A stretch of 64,000 nt of DNA from Timaviella obliquedivisa GSE-PSE-MK23-08B (GTDB lineage: Bacteria; Cyanobacteriota; Cyanobacteriia; Elainellales; Elainellaceae), in contig JAHHII010000003.1 of assembly GCA_019358855.1 (NCBI GenBank), positions 1 through 64,000 of the forward strand. The letters are read 5' to 3'. The position numbers and the translations under genes were made by a program. Position 1 is the first letter of the stretch. The number at the start of each line of letters is the position of its first letter. This document shows, one piece after another, positions 26,883-36,715 of the stretch. Below the pieces are notes generated by a model. That model was not told the DNA's origin. It was given only the letters and a program-made list of their open reading frames with translations, and ran no database searches.

Positions 26883-28064
26883 ATGACAAGGGTGGAAAGC
26901 GTGGATATTCAAATCGGCAGAGGCAAAACAGCCCGCAGAGCGTATGGTATTGATGAGATTGCGCTTGTCCCTGGACAACGAACCCTAGATCCATCATTGG
27001 CAGATACTCGCTGGCAAATTGGCGGGATTGAACGCGAAATTCCCATCATCGCGAGCGCCATGGACGGCGTAGTAGACGTGAAAATGGCAGTGAAGCTATC
27101 TCAGTTAGGCGCATTAGGCGTACTCAACCTCGAAGGGATTCAAACTCGTTACGAAGATCCAGAACCCATCCTGGATCAAATTACCGCAGTAGACAAAACA
27201 GAATTTGTGCCGTTGATGCAAAAGCTGTATGCCGAACCCATCAAGCCAGAACTGATCGTCCGTCGAATTCAAGAAATTAAGCAGCAGGGAGGCATCGCCG
27301 CCGTCAGCGCCACCCCAGCCGGAGCCGCAAAGTTTGGAGCAACAGTGGCTAAAGCCGGAGCCGATCTGTTCTTTATTCAGGCAACGGTTGTTTCTACTGC
27401 CCACCTATCTCCAGAATCTATTACCCCTCTCGATTTGACTCAGTTTTGTCAAGAGATGCCGATGCCCGTTATCTTAGGCAACTGTGTTAGCTACGAAGTT
27501 ACCCTAAATTTGATGAAAGCGGGTGCAGCAGCAGTTTTAGTGGGTATTGGTCCGGGTGCTGCCTGTACTTCTCGGGGCGTTTTAGGAGTCGGCATTCCTC
27601 AAGCCACTGCTGTGGCAGATTGTGCCGCTGCTCGGAACGATTATTTTCAAGAAACCGGTAACTACATTCCTGTAATTGCGGACGGTGGATTAATAACAGG
27701 CGGCGATATTTGCAAATGCATTGCCTGTGGTGCCGATGGTGTCATGATTGGATCGCCTTTCGCCAGAGCCGAAGAAGCGCCTGGACGAGGATATCACTGG
27801 GGCATGGCAACTCCTAGCCCTGTTTTACCGCGAGGCACTCGCATACGGGTAGGTAAGACTGGAACGCTTGAACAAATTTTGCGGGGCCCAGCGCAGCTTG
27901 ATGACGGTACCCACAATCTATTGGGGGCGCTCCAAACCAGTATGGGGACTTTAGGCGCAAAAAACATTCGAGAAATGCAACAGGTAGAAGTAATTATTGC
28001 ACCTGCACTGCTAACTGAGGGAAAGGTCTATCAAAAGGCGCAACAATTAGGGATGGGGAAGTAG
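26883..28064 (+). CDS. guaB3: GuaB3 family IMP dehydrogenase-related protein
   Basis: The 393-aa TIM-barrel protein lacks the CBS pair of GuaB and has the GuaB3 signature. The start is [20 protein letters not shown] and the substrate region is [13 protein letters not shown]. The catalytic-loop region [21 protein letters not shown] contains the Cys-Thr, and [27 protein letters not shown] follows. GuaB3 proteins oxidise IMP or act in purine balance. It is followed by Yfr1 and trxA, a conserved cyanobacterial order. Confidence 0.93.
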   Translation: MTRVESVDIQIGRGKTARRAYGIDEIALVPGQRTLDPSLADTRWQIGGIEREIPIIASAMDGVVDVKMAVKLSQLGALGVLNLEGIQTRYEDPEPILDQITAVDKTEFVPLMQKLYAEPIKPELIVRRIQEIKQQGGIAAVSATPAGAAKFGATVAKAGADLFFIQATVVSTAHLSPESITPLDLTQFCQEMPMPVILGNCVSYEVTLNLMKAGAAAVLVGIGPGAACTSRGVLGVGIPQATAVADCAAARNDYFQETGNYIPVIADGGLITGGDICKCIACGADGVMIGSPFARAEEAPGRGYHWGMATPSPVLPRGTRIRVGKTGTLEQILRGPAQLDDGTHNLLGALQTSMGTLGAKNIREMQQVEVIIAPALLTEGKVYQKAQQLGMGK

Positions 28065-28168
28065 GGATGGGGAAGTATTCGAGTTTTGTCAATTTTCTTT
28101 ACAAAGTCTAGCGAGGCTTGACAAATTCGCCTCGCGCAAACTTTGAGCCGTCACCTACAATATAGAGA

Positions 28169-28243
28169 GCGGAGACGTAAAGTTTCCGTTCACTCCTCAC
28201 ACCACATTCCGCCTGAGCCGAGGTTCAGGCGGTTCCTCTTTTC
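28169..28243 (+). ncRNA. yfr1: Small RNA Yfr1
   Basis: The region between guaB3 and trxA, the usual place of Yfr1, has all its marks. There is a short 5' hairpin (GGAGAC...GTTTCC). The unpaired ultraconserved motif ACTCCTCACAC follows at 28192-28202, and then a GC-rich terminator hairpin (CCGCCTGA...TTCAGGCGG) and a T-rich tail. A TACAAT box at 28156-28161 is positioned correctly for a start near 28169. Yfr1 is a trans-acting riboregulator that, in studied strains, represses outer-membrane protein mRNAs. The ends are estimated to within a few bases. Confidence 0.88.
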
Positions 28244-28453
28244 TGTGTGCGTCGATGGTACTTTGTGAATCTAATATTGTCCACTTAGTTCAACTTTGTT
28301 TACAATCCATCGTTGATTTTCTATCGTAATTTACACGCTCTATGACTTGCTTTTGCAGGTAATTGTGTCTGATTGTATAGAGCTTGGTGCAGAGGAGACG
28401 GTTTTAGCTATGGTAATATTCTGTCAAACAAACATAGGCAAGGATTTTCAGGC

Positions 28454-28777
28454 ATGTCAGCAGCCGCGCAAGTTACAGATTCAACCTTTAAGCTAGAGGT
28501 TCTTGAGAGTGATGTTCCGGTACTGGTGGACTTCTGGGCACCGTGGTGTGGTCCCTGCCGGATGGTTGCTCCCGTAGTCGATGAGATCGCTGAGCAGTAC
28601 ATCGGGCAGGTCAAGGTGGTCAAACTCAATACCGATGAGAACCCTGGAGTGGCAAGTCAGTATGGTATCCGCAGTATTCCTACCTTAATGATTTTTAAGG
28701 GCGGACAAAGAGTAGATATGGTGGTGGGAGCAGTGCCTAAGACAACTTTGGCAACTACTTTGGAAAAATATCTCTAG
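28454..28777 (+). CDS. trxA: Thioredoxin
   Basis: The 107-aa thioredoxin has active site [11 protein letters not shown] and the cis-Pro loop [13 protein letters not shown]. It is a general disulfide reductant in the cytosol, fed by thioredoxin reductases and light-driven ferredoxin. The ATG at 28454 ([12 protein letters not shown]) gives the standard length; an upstream in-frame start at 28373 would add 27 residues unlike the family. Yfr1 lies 210 nt upstream and a terminator hairpin follows at 28813. Confidence 0.96.
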   Translation: MSAAAQVTDSTFKLEVLESDVPVLVDFWAPWCGPCRMVAPVVDEIAEQYIGQVKVVKLNTDENPGVASQYGIRSIPTLMIFKGGQRVDMVVGAVPKTTLATTLEKYL

Positions 28778-28812
28778 CCTTTATTCATACAGCTTGATAC
28801 AACATTTCTACG

Positions 28813-28842
28813 ATGCCTTGGCTGAGTCAGTCAAGGCATTTT
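28813..28842 (+). terminator. Terminator after trxA
   Basis: The arms ATGCCTTG and CAAGGCAT pair around an 11-nt loop and run into TTTTAA, 36 nt after the trxA stop. Confidence 0.7.
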
Positions 28843-28931
28843 AATGAACCACTCTCAAACCGAACTTAAGCGCAACGTCCAGACCGAGAACGAATCTCTT
28901 AGAATAGGATGCTGCAAGTTTTAAGCAATTC

Positions 28932-29999
28932 ATGACAACATCTCTATCATCTTCTGATCCTCAGTCTCTTCAGGTCGAGATTAGTGAACTCTTGACCCAT
29001 CTACCGAGCATGAAGCATGGGGAGCTTATTCAACGCGCCCTAACAACGCTTGTCCGAATGGCTGAGGTAGAAGCCGATCGCCTGGATTGGAAAATTCTCA
29101 ATTCTTCTCTACAGGATATGGAGCAGGCGTTCCGAGTGTTTTATCCCTATCGCCACATTCGTAAAATTTCCATCTTTGGCTCTGCTCGCACGAAGCCTGA
29201 TGCGCCAGAGTATCAGATGGCGGCAGACTTTGCTCGATGCGTGACGCAACTGGGCTTTATGGTGATGACAGGTGGGGGCCCTGGCATCATGCAGGCGGGT
29301 AACGAAGGGGCGGGGTTAGAGAAGTCTTTTGGGCTAAATATTCAATTGCCGTTTGAGCAGGGTTCTAACCCCTTTATTGAGGGTGACCCGAAGCTGATCA
29401 ATTTTAAGTATTTCTTTACCCGCAAGTTGTTTTTCTTGAGAGAAAGTGATGCATTGGCGCTTTTTCCAGGCGGCTTTGGCACGCAGGATGAGGCGTTTGA
29501 GTGTTTAACGCTCATGCAGACTGGCAAGGCTGACCCGTTGCCACTGGTGTTAGTTGATCCGCCGGGGGGTGATTACTGGAAGAACTGGGAGGTGTATCAG
29601 CGCGATCATTTGCTGAAGGCTGGGTGGATTAATGAGGATGATTTGCACTTATACACCTTGACCGATCGCGTCGATGAAGCGTGTGAGGCGATCGCCAGTT
29701 TTTATAAAGTTTTTCACTCTAGCCGTTACGTAGGCGAGAATCTCATCCTCCTACTCAAGTGCGAACCTTCAGAAGAAACGATCGAATACCTCAATCAAAA
29801 ATACAGTAAATTACTGGTGAAAGGAAAAATTCTTAGGGGTACTGTTCTGGCTCAAGAAATTGGCAGCGAAACTGAGCACCTCGCTCGTCTGATTCTGCAC
29901 TTTAACCAACGCGATTTAGGATTGCTCTATCAATTGATTCGAGATCTTAACCGCTTGGTAGAACCTGCCCCAGAGGTGGTTCATCCTGAACAAAAATAG
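28932..29999 (+). CDS. LOG family protein (Rossmann-fold, lysine-decarboxylase-like)
   Basis: The 355-aa protein contains the LOG core: KISIFGSARTKPDAPEY, VMTGGGPGIMQAGNEGA and the signature PGGFGTQDEAFE. LOG enzymes release cytokinin-type bases from nucleoside 5'-monophosphates, and many bacterial relatives are nucleotide hydrolases. This one is about 150 residues longer than the compact LOG type. The extra helical N-terminus (about 80 aa) and C-terminal extension are typical of a cyanobacterial subgroup of unknown substrate. Confidence 0.87.
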   Translation: MTTSLSSSDPQSLQVEISELLTHLPSMKHGELIQRALTTLVRMAEVEADRLDWKILNSSLQDMEQAFRVFYPYRHIRKISIFGSARTKPDAPEYQMAADFARCVTQLGFMVMTGGGPGIMQAGNEGAGLEKSFGLNIQLPFEQGSNPFIEGDPKLINFKYFFTRKLFFLRESDALALFPGGFGTQDEAFECLTLMQTGKADPLPLVLVDPPGGDYWKNWEVYQRDHLLKAGWINEDDLHLYTLTDRVDEACEAIASFYKVFHSSRYVGENLILLLKCEPSEETIEYLNQKYSKLLVKGKILRGTVLAQEIGSETEHLARLILHFNQRDLGLLYQLIRDLNRLVEPAPEVVHPEQK

Positions 30000-30040
30000 C
30001 GGTAGGGTAGAGAGATTAGTCCAGCCGACGAGGATTCAGA

Positions 30041-31030
30041 ATGCCGATTATCAACGTCGAAAATCTTAGCAAGGTCTATCCCGTTGCGGTTAAGGAACCT
30101 GGGTTGAAAGGAACATTGACCCACTTTTTTAAGCGCACCTATACGGCGATCGCTGCCGTCAAATCAGTTTCTTTTGCTATTGAATCGGGTGAAGTAGTCG
30201 GCTTCTTAGGAGCCAACGGCGCAGGCAAAACCACCACGCTTAAAATGCTCACTGGACTGATTCATCCTTCTGAAGGACGATTAGACGTGGCAGGATACAA
30301 TCCATTTCAGCGAGAAACTGGATTCTTGCGAAAAATCACCTTAGTCATGGGGCAGAAGCAGCAGTTGATTTGGGATTTACCTGCCCTCGATTCTTTGCGA
30401 ATTAATGCAGCAGTCTACGGCATTTCTGATCAAACGTTTCGCCAGCGTGTCAGTGAACTGAGTGAAATGCTGACTCTCTCTGATAAGTTAACTCAACCTG
30501 TTCGCAAACTTTCTTTAGGCGAACGGATGAAAGCAGAACTGCTTGCCGCTCTGTTGCATCAACCTCAGGTATTATTTCTGGATGAGCCAACGTTAGGATT
30601 AGATGTCAATGCCCAAGTTAGCGTTCGGGAGTTTTTGAAAGACTATAATCAACGCTACGGAGCTACGGTTCTGCTGACCAGTCACTACATGGCGGATATC
30701 ACTGCCTTGTGTCAACGAGTGCTGGTAATCTATGAAGGACAAATGATTTATGACGGTAGCTTAGATGGATTGCTAGAAAAGTTTGCTCCTTGCCGCGCCA
30801 TTACAGTAGAGCTTGGAGAAGTGAAACCCCTAACCGAACTGCGAGCCTACGGCGAATTGAGTGAAGTCTCTGGGCGCGTTGCCCATTTCATTGTTCCTCA
30901 AGAGAAACTGACTCACACCTTGTCTCGTATTCTGGCAGAACTTGACGTGGTTGATCTAACCGTTGCCGAACCGCCAATTGAGGAAATCATTGGGCAAATC
31001 TTTCGCTCTGGGGCTGTTGGAGTATCATGA
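30041..31030 (+). CDS. ABC-2 type exporter, ATP-binding protein
   Basis: The 329-aa subunit has Walker A GANGAGKTTTLKM, Q-loop VMGQKQQL, signature KLSLGERMKAEL, Walker B VLFLDEPTLGLD and the H-loop in LLTSHYM. It belongs to the group of ABC-2 ATPases paired with DUF990-type permeases, whose N-terminus carries an extra segment before the core. Its ATG follows LOG by 41 nt, and its stop overlaps the permease start by four bases, so the two are translationally coupled. The cargo is unknown. Confidence 0.93.
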   Translation: MPIINVENLSKVYPVAVKEPGLKGTLTHFFKRTYTAIAAVKSVSFAIESGEVVGFLGANGAGKTTTLKMLTGLIHPSEGRLDVAGYNPFQRETGFLRKITLVMGQKQQLIWDLPALDSLRINAAVYGISDQTFRQRVSELSEMLTLSDKLTQPVRKLSLGERMKAELLAALLHQPQVLFLDEPTLGLDVNAQVSVREFLKDYNQRYGATVLLTSHYMADITALCQRVLVIYEGQMIYDGSLDGLLEKFAPCRAITVELGEVKPLTELRAYGELSEVSGRVAHFIVPQEKLTHTLSRILAELDVVDLTVAEPPIEEIIGQIFRSGAVGVS

Positions 31031-31827
31031 GGCGCACGATTCAAAACGCTTTGCGAAAAGCTGGCACATTGCTGACCGTTTACTATGCCTACATGTTGGA
31101 GTATCGGGCAGAGCTATTGCTGTGGGTGCTTTCGGGTTCCTTGCCCTTTATCTTGATGGGCGTTTGGGGGCAAGCGGCTCAGGGCGGTCAATTTGGTTTA
31201 TCTTCGTTGGAGTTTATCCGCTATTTTTTAGCGGCTTTTCTGGCAAGGCAATTCACGGTTGTTTGGGTAATTTGGGAATTTGAACGAGAAATTGTAGAAG
31301 GTAAACTATCTTTTCGTCTGCTGCAACCGATTGATCCAGGATGGCATCATTTTGCTTCCCATGTTGCCGAACGATTTGCAAGATTGCCGTTTGCGATCGC
31401 CTTAATAATCCTGTTCTTTTTTCTGTATCCTGAGGCGGTCTGGATACCCAGCTTATCTAATTTTCTATTGTGTACCTTGGTGGTAATGCTGGCGTTCGTT
31501 TTACGATTTACGAGTCAGTACACATTTGCGATGTTTGCCTTTTGGGTAGAGCGGGCTAATTCTATCGAATCATTCTGGTTTTTGTTTTATTTATTCTTGT
31601 CAGGACTTATCGCCCCTGTGCGGATTTTTCCACCCGCATTGCAAGCCATTGTCATGTGGACTCCCTTTCCTTACCTAATCGATTTCCCGGCTAGCATTTT
31701 GGTGGGGCTACCTGTCAACCTGGTGCAGGGACTATGCATTATGATCGGTTGGATTGTCTTGTTTTTTGGGTTGAATCGGTGGCTATGGCGGCGGGGGTTA
31801 AAGCGCTATTCGGGAATGGGGGCTTGA
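31027..31827 (+). CDS. ABC-2 type exporter, permease
   Basis: The 266-aa membrane protein has about six hydrophobic spans. The segments YYAYMLEYRAELLLWVL and REIVEGKLSFRLLQPIDPGWHHF are typical of the ABC-2 permeases that work with the upstream ATPase. These systems usually have two permease genes in tandem; here no second one follows. The 3' end overlaps the convergent PhoD-like gene by 89 bp. It may act as a homodimer, or its partner may lie elsewhere. Confidence 0.88.
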   Translation: MRRTIQNALRKAGTLLTVYYAYMLEYRAELLLWVLSGSLPFILMGVWGQAAQGGQFGLSSLEFIRYFLAAFLARQFTVVWVIWEFEREIVEGKLSFRLLQPIDPGWHHFASHVAERFARLPFAIALIILFFFLYPEAVWIPSLSNFLLCTLVVMLAFVLRFTSQYTFAMFAFWVERANSIESFWFLFYLFLSGLIAPVRIFPPALQAIVMWTPFPYLIDFPASILVGLPVNLVQGLCIMIGWIVLFFGLNRWLWRRGLKRYSGMGA

Positions 31828-34093
31828 CGGATGAGTCAGGCTTTAACTCAGCTGTAAATCGACTTTGAACCAGCCGGATGGGAGAAGTAGTTGAGAACCA
31901 ATACAAATCTTGTACGACTTGACTGGCTTCTTCTCCCTCAAAATGAACAAATGCCAAGTTGTTTAAACCCACCACTTCTCGCCCATCCTGAAACCAGAGG
32001 CTCTTCCAGAGCATTAAAGATCTCCACCATTTTGCTAGCCTTGCCCGTTTCCAGGGCGGCATTAGCCAGGATGTATCATCCTTGAACTTAACGAGTTGGG
32101 CTGCCTCTCGCTCGATCCATTCTAAAGTGCAGGACCACTCAGGAAGGGGGGTGAGCGATCGCCGATCCTCAGGCTTTCCCTGGCATTCCAGCATATCCAT
32201 TGGATCATTCCAACCGATCCAATGACGCATTTTCTCGGGTAATAACCAGTGCTTTAACCGAGTATGCAGAACTTCTGTAACCATCTCTTCATTTTTGATT
32301 GCACTTGACGTTAATTGCACTAAGACTGACTCTGCCTGAGTTTCGACAGAGGAGTGCACTAATCGAATTGCCGAACCATAGTGAATATCTCCCGATAAAA
32401 CTACGACTCGTTCTCGGTGTTGAAATAATGTCAGCAGCAGTTGCGCTAATGCCTCGGTGTTAATGTTCCAAGAGTCTCCTACATCCGTTGCAAATACTTT
32501 GTTGCGCCGTAAATGCCAGTGGTGAATCCAATCGATCACTTTCAGTCCAAATAAGTTCGTCGGTGCAATGATAAACGTGGCTTTGTGAGACGAATCGGCT
32601 ATTTCTTGTAGCGGTAAAGCAAGCTGTTTTTGAAAAGCTTGGGGGCAAAGCAGCATGGGTGGAGTTGTTGCTTTTGCATTGGCTGGGTAGCCGCGCCAAG
32701 TGCGAGTATCCAATACAATGACTTCGTGACAATGGCTATGAATGGTAAAGTTCCAGGTGATTGCCTCTGGGTGCCGATCGAGAACTAGCACAGTACCGTC
32801 TTGAATAAAGCGCGGCATCCCAGTCTGAAGATCGCTAGGGGGTAGACCCAGATATTGGGCGATCGCCGCTTTTGCGTTTCCATCCGTGCCCCCTGATGCC
32901 GACCAGGCGGCAGCAGCAACCAACAGTTTTTCGCCCGATTGACCCGGCTCAAATTGGTCTGGCGTATTACCCCAAGCTTGAAAAACGGCATAGGCTAACA
33001 GCGCATTCTGAACAGTATTTCGTCCTAGCGATCGCCCCAACACGCGCAAGCACCAGGCTTGATTCAAGTTCCAATCATCGCTGACATCATGATCATCAAA
33101 AATGGTGTACATGGGAACATTTGCCAGCGATCGCCGCACCTTCCAGAGGGTGTGGATAAATTGCCGCATTTGTCGAACTTCTTGCTTCCACCGTCGCCGA
33201 GTTTCGGGCTTTGCTTCTGACTCTGAAGGCAAGGTGTGAGTCCAGCAGACAGGCGACCAGGCTAAAAGATAAGAGGCATAGTACTCCCCTAATCCCAATA
33301 AATGACTCGTCACTTTATTACGCTTGTTGCTTAAGCCTGCCGTGAAACCTGCCTGTTGAGTCGTTATCGTTGCCCGATCGCCAGGCGGCAAACTACGAGG
33401 CGTTAAATACTGAAGTGACTCTTTTTGACCAACTGGCAATTTCTCTTCCCAGCCCAGCAATGCATCGCCCAAATGACTGGCTGCCCATAATAGCGGGTCG
33501 GCTACGTCATCTCCGTAAATTTGGTCGCCTGTCAAAAAAAGCTGGTGCGGACGTTGCCGAGGCTGCCTAGCAAATTCTGCAATCAAACTATCTAGAATGG
33601 GCAATCCATCAAACCCGCGACCGTGCGGCTTGCGGCAAGACCCATGCACCAATCGCAAATCTTCAAGGCGATCGGGCGGTAAGGCAAATGTCGGCTTACC
33701 ATGGTCGAAGTAGCTAATGTTAACGGTGGGAAATGCTTTGGAACATAAGGCTTGATCAAGGGTTTGTGAGGTTGAATCGGAGGGCAAATTGAACTGAAGA
33801 TCGTAGGCGTAAATGCGATCGCCCGTTAAACAAAGCCCCTCTTCAGAACGAGCCGTCACCGCAACAACATGAAGAAATTTTCCCAGCGCGACTGTTTCTC
33901 GTTGCCCCTCTAACAAAATTTTTTCTAAAATTTCGTCTTCTTGCGTTTCATAAACCTTAAGTTCAACCTGACAGGATTGCCTCAACGCAATCCAAACGGT
34001 CACCGAAGCGGGTTCTGTGTGCTGAAGAATCGGTCCCGCCAAAATGAGCGGCAAGTGCTGTAGAAAATCATTGCTTTTGACTGACTCGTCCAT
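31739..34093 (-). CDS. PhoD-like metallophosphatase
   Basis: The 784-aa protein has an N-terminal beta-sandwich with AGPILQHTEPASVTVWIAL, the usual lead-in of PhoD-like enzymes. The metal-binding motifs follow: VHGSCRKPHGRG (Cys ligand), LFLTGDQIYGDDVADP, TIFDDHDVSDDWN and VVLSGDIHYGSAIRLV. PhoD enzymes are Ca2+/Fe3+ phosphodiesterases or phosphomonoesterases. No Tat or Sec signal is visible, in contrast to classic exported PhoD, so this belongs to the large cytoplasmic-type PhoD-like branch. The last 30 residues lie over the end of the convergent ABC permease gene. Confidence 0.85.
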   Translation of the reverse strand: MDESVKSNDFLQHLPLILAGPILQHTEPASVTVWIALRQSCQVELKVYETQEDEILEKILLEGQRETVALGKFLHVVAVTARSEEGLCLTGDRIYAYDLQFNLPSDSTSQTLDQALCSKAFPTVNISYFDHGKPTFALPPDRLEDLRLVHGSCRKPHGRGFDGLPILDSLIAEFARQPRQRPHQLFLTGDQIYGDDVADPLLWAASHLGDALLGWEEKLPVGQKESLQYLTPRSLPPGDRATITTQQAGFTAGLSNKRNKVTSHLLGLGEYYASYLLAWSPVCWTHTLPSESEAKPETRRRWKQEVRQMRQFIHTLWKVRRSLANVPMYTIFDDHDVSDDWNLNQAWCLRVLGRSLGRNTVQNALLAYAVFQAWGNTPDQFEPGQSGEKLLVAAAAWSASGGTDGNAKAAIAQYLGLPPSDLQTGMPRFIQDGTVLVLDRHPEAITWNFTIHSHCHEVIVLDTRTWRGYPANAKATTPPMLLCPQAFQKQLALPLQEIADSSHKATFIIAPTNLFGLKVIDWIHHWHLRRNKVFATDVGDSWNINTEALAQLLLTLFQHRERVVVLSGDIHYGSAIRLVHSSVETQAESVLVQLTSSAIKNEEMVTEVLHTRLKHWLLPEKMRHWIGWNDPMDMLECQGKPEDRRSLTPLPEWSCTLEWIEREAAQLVKFKDDTSWLMPPWKRARLAKWWRSLMLWKSLWFQDGREVVGLNNLAFVHFEGEEASQVVQDLYWFSTTSPIRLVQSRFTAELKPDSSVKPPFPNSALTPAAIATDSTQKTRQSNRS

Positions 34094-34155
34094 GCTTCAA
34101 CATCTTCATCACAATAACGACAGAAAGCTTATGCCGATGAGCCTAAATCTTCCTA

Positions 34156-34307
34156 AGGGAGTTGCAATTAAATAACGCCCCGAACCGCCCCCTAAACCCC
34201 CCATTCTGGGGGACTTCCAAACCTTTCTAAATCCCCCAGAATGGGGAATTTAGGGGGCTGAAAAGTCAATGCATTTCACTGGTGTTTTATTTTCACGCAA
34301 CTCCCTA
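34156..34307. repeat. MITE-like palindromic element, copy B
   Basis: This is an inverted copy of the element at 2868-3018. It has outer GGGAGTTGC / GCAACTCCC terminal repeats flanked by TAA/TTA, and internal arms rich in CCCCC...CATTCTGGGGG that fold back on each other. It lies between divergent genes (phoD-like and convergent hydroxylase) and is noncoding. Confidence 0.75.
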
Positions 34308-34355
34308 ACCTTCAGTTTATACCGCCCCATCCCCTTGCCTCAGTTCACTAACAAT

Positions 34356-35093
34356 TCATTGACAATTTGGATCTTGCGTTCCCAGCAGCTTATCCCAAAA
34401 CGTAAAGTACAATCCATAATGCACTTTATACTGGCGATGATGAATGAGGTGGTGCTTGGGCCCAATTAAGCCGCGCCCTAGCCAAGCCCCGATCGCCGAT
34501 GGAGAACTGCGCTCAAAACCTAGATGGTTTAGAACTGACCAAAGCGTCATAGTAGTCAGAACCGCGGCTAAAGTTGCAAAATGTAGAGGCATGAGGAAGA
34601 CAATCACAACCAAAAAAAACGCCTGACTTAACGCCTCAGGAGGGTCAAAGGCAAAGGAAGTCCAGGGGGTTGGATGGGTAGAGCGGTGATGTCCTTGGTG
34701 TATGCGCTTAAAAATAGCCGGATGGTGAAACAGCCGATGAGTAAAGTAAAAGTAAGTGTCCTGGAGCATTAGAACCGCCACAAAGCTTAGCCCCAAATAC
34801 CACAGCCCATAGTCTTGTGGGTTAGTATACAGACGTGTTAGACCGAAGTCATAGGCTGACAAAATTAATGCGGCACAGAGGGCAAAGATTACCGTCGAAA
34901 TAATAGAAAGCTTAACGTCTCGATGAATCGATCGCCACAGCAAGCGCCGTTCTGAAGGTTTTCCCCGCATGACAGCAGACTTACCCAGCCACGCATAAAA
35001 CACTAAATGTGCTCCCCCAGCGATCAAAAAATACCGACCCAGAATAGCTCCAGAGAGGATAAACCAATATAACCAGAATGAGTAGTCGCTCAA
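34356..35093 (-). CDS. Sterol desaturase / fatty acid hydroxylase family membrane protein
   Basis: The 245-aa membrane enzyme has about four spans and the three His boxes of the di-iron hydroxylase superfamily. They are HRLFHH, HQGHHRSTH and the C-terminal HHLIHHRQYKVHYG. In cyanobacteria relatives act on carotenoids, fatty acids or unknown lipids; the substrate here is open. The length is at the short end for the family but all boxes are present. It stands alone. Confidence 0.9.
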   Translation of the reverse strand: MSDYSFWLYWFILSGAILGRYFLIAGGAHLVFYAWLGKSAVMRGKPSERRLLWRSIHRDVKLSIISTVIFALCAALILSAYDFGLTRLYTNPQDYGLWYLGLSFVAVLMLQDTYFYFTHRLFHHPAIFKRIHQGHHRSTHPTPWTSFAFDPPEALSQAFFLVVIVFLMPLHFATLAAVLTTMTLWSVLNHLGFERSSPSAIGAWLGRGLIGPKHHLIHHRQYKVHYGLYFTFWDKLLGTQDPNCQ

Positions 35094-35451
35094 TTCAATG
35101 TTTCCTTTCTAAAGATATTAAGGTTGGGGCAGGGCGATCGTTGTTCAACGCTGTAACCGTAATCTTAACCCAATCAAAATTATCGCCCTATTAGTGCAAT
35201 ATTTGGGGTAACTTTTTAGCTCGTTAATTAACTTCTTCCTCTAGAAGGATATTAATAAGACTGGAAATATCACCTTGTAGACGCGACTTTCCAGGTAAAA
35301 GGTGAAGATCTTGAAAACAAGTGCGCTTTCCAGTATGTCAATCTCTCTGAAGACAGAAAAAATTGGAATAACATGTTATTAGTCTAGATATACTGATGAA
35401 TAATATAGCGGTATGGCTCCTTAAAAAAGGAATTTATAAGCGTCAGTTATT
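35094..35451. other. Intergenic region between divergent genes
   Basis: This AT-rich stretch of about 360 nt should hold the promoters of the leftward hydroxylase and the rightward transglutaminase-like gene. No RNA gene, repeat or small open frame could be supported. Confidence 0.5.
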
Positions 35452-35484
35452 TTGCAACTCAGCGACGAAGACAAGGAAATTTTC

Positions 35485-36276
35485 ATGCGGCTAGATGCAG
35501 GATGTCAACTTTCATTTGAAACCAATGCTGCTGTTCCTGCAATTTTTATGTTGCGCCCTTGCAGCAATTCAGAACAGCAAATTTTGACTGAAGACTGTTC
35601 ACTACAGCCTAATGTCACGGTGCATGAGTATAAGGACGGATATGGCAACTGGTGTAAGCGCCTGATTGTTCCTCCCGGAAGTTTTCAGCTAACGACTCAG
35701 GTGCAGGCTGAAACTAGCGATGACGTTGACATTAACATTAATGCTAATTTTGTTCCTATTGAAAATTTGCCAGATTCTATCCTGCAATTTCTGTTGCCTA
35801 GCCGTTACTGTCAGGCTGATCTGTTGGGTGACTTAGCCGCTCAAATAGTGACAGATTGTCCAATGGGCTACCCTCAGGTACAGGCAATTCAGAATTGGAT
35901 TTACGCCAATATTAAGTATCAATATGGCAGTAGCGACTCATCAACATCTGCACTAGACACGTCTAAGAGCCGAGTTGGGGTTTGTCGAGATTTTACCCAC
36001 CTTGGCATTGCGCTTTGCCGCAGTCTAAATATTCCAGCACGAATGGTAGCAGGATATCTTTACCAGCTTAAGCCGATGGACTTGCACGCGTGGTTCGAGG
36101 CATTTTTGGGTGACCAGTGGTATTCGTTTGATGCGACCCAAAAGGAACTAACTGGGAACCGAATTGCGATCGCCTATGGTCGAGATGCGGCTGACGTGGC
36201 ATTAGTAACGCACTTCGGTTCGTTAACCCTTACTCAGATGAGAGTATGGGTTAACGAATTGGTTTCAAATCATTGA
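35485..36276 (+). CDS. Transglutaminase-like cysteine protease family protein
   Basis: This protein of about 263 aa has an N-terminal beta-sandwich and a transglutaminase-like core. The triad is visible: Cys in VGVCRDFTHLG, His in MDLHAWFEAF and Asp in YSFDATQ. The family is common in bacteria, and its members may be peptidases or amidases. The ATG at 35485 has AAGGAAA upstream at good distance and begins the conserved RLDAGCQLSFE. A TTG at 35452 would add 11 residues. There is no signal peptide. Confidence 0.88.
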   Translation: MRLDAGCQLSFETNAAVPAIFMLRPCSNSEQQILTEDCSLQPNVTVHEYKDGYGNWCKRLIVPPGSFQLTTQVQAETSDDVDININANFVPIENLPDSILQFLLPSRYCQADLLGDLAAQIVTDCPMGYPQVQAIQNWIYANIKYQYGSSDSSTSALDTSKSRVGVCRDFTHLGIALCRSLNIPARMVAGYLYQLKPMDLHAWFEAFLGDQWYSFDATQKELTGNRIAIAYGRDAADVALVTHFGSLTLTQMRVWVNELVSNH

Positions 36277-36299
36277 ACTAATCTTTAACTGAGCTAACC

Positions 36300-36581
36300 T
36301 CAGCGCGTTTCAAACTTTGGACTAGGACGAACTGGGCGGCTGCTCTTGGGTTTGAGCCGAGGAATGCTTTCGTCAAAGCCTTGATCGCTTGAACTAGGCG
36401 GGTTGGCAGTCAGCAGATAAACCCGTCGTCCATCCACCCGATACAGATCTTCGTAAGTGCAAACCATGCCTTGGGCTTGCAGTTCCAAAAGGCGTTCATT
36501 CCTTCGTTGCAAAGCCTCTGCTGCATCATCAAAATCTAACTCGTTGAAGACTTCTGAAGTCATGCGTTTCAACTCCTGCAT
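36300..36581 (-). CDS. Small conserved hypothetical protein (93 aa)
   Basis: The charged N-terminal half is helical (DFDDAAEALQRRNERLLELQAQG). A short strand-like segment TYEDLYRVDGRRVYLLTANPP follows, then a Pro/Ser/Arg-rich tail. There is no membrane segment. The codon use is like its neighbours and the frame ends cleanly. I do not recognise a domain. It lies 134 nt upstream of the topoisomerase stop, on the same strand. Confidence 0.6.
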   Translation of the reverse strand: MQELKRMTSEVFNELDFDDAAEALQRRNERLLELQAQGMVCTYEDLYRVDGRRVYLLTANPPSSSDQGFDESIPRLKPKSSRPVRPSPKFETR

Positions 36582-36715
36582 TGATCTGCGAAATGTGTCT
36601 TATCCAACAATACTGTATGAAAACTAAACTGACAGAGCGGCGAAATGTCTCCTCTATAACAATACTGCACATAAGAATACTGCACAAACGCTGACTGGAT
36701 TAAGACGATTAAGAC

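Noticed and set aside
28111-28136. Hairpin GCGAGGC...GCCTCGC after guaB3 as terminator
   Set aside because: The stem is good but no T-run follows; also its TTGACA lies too far from the TACAAT box to be the Yfr1 -35.
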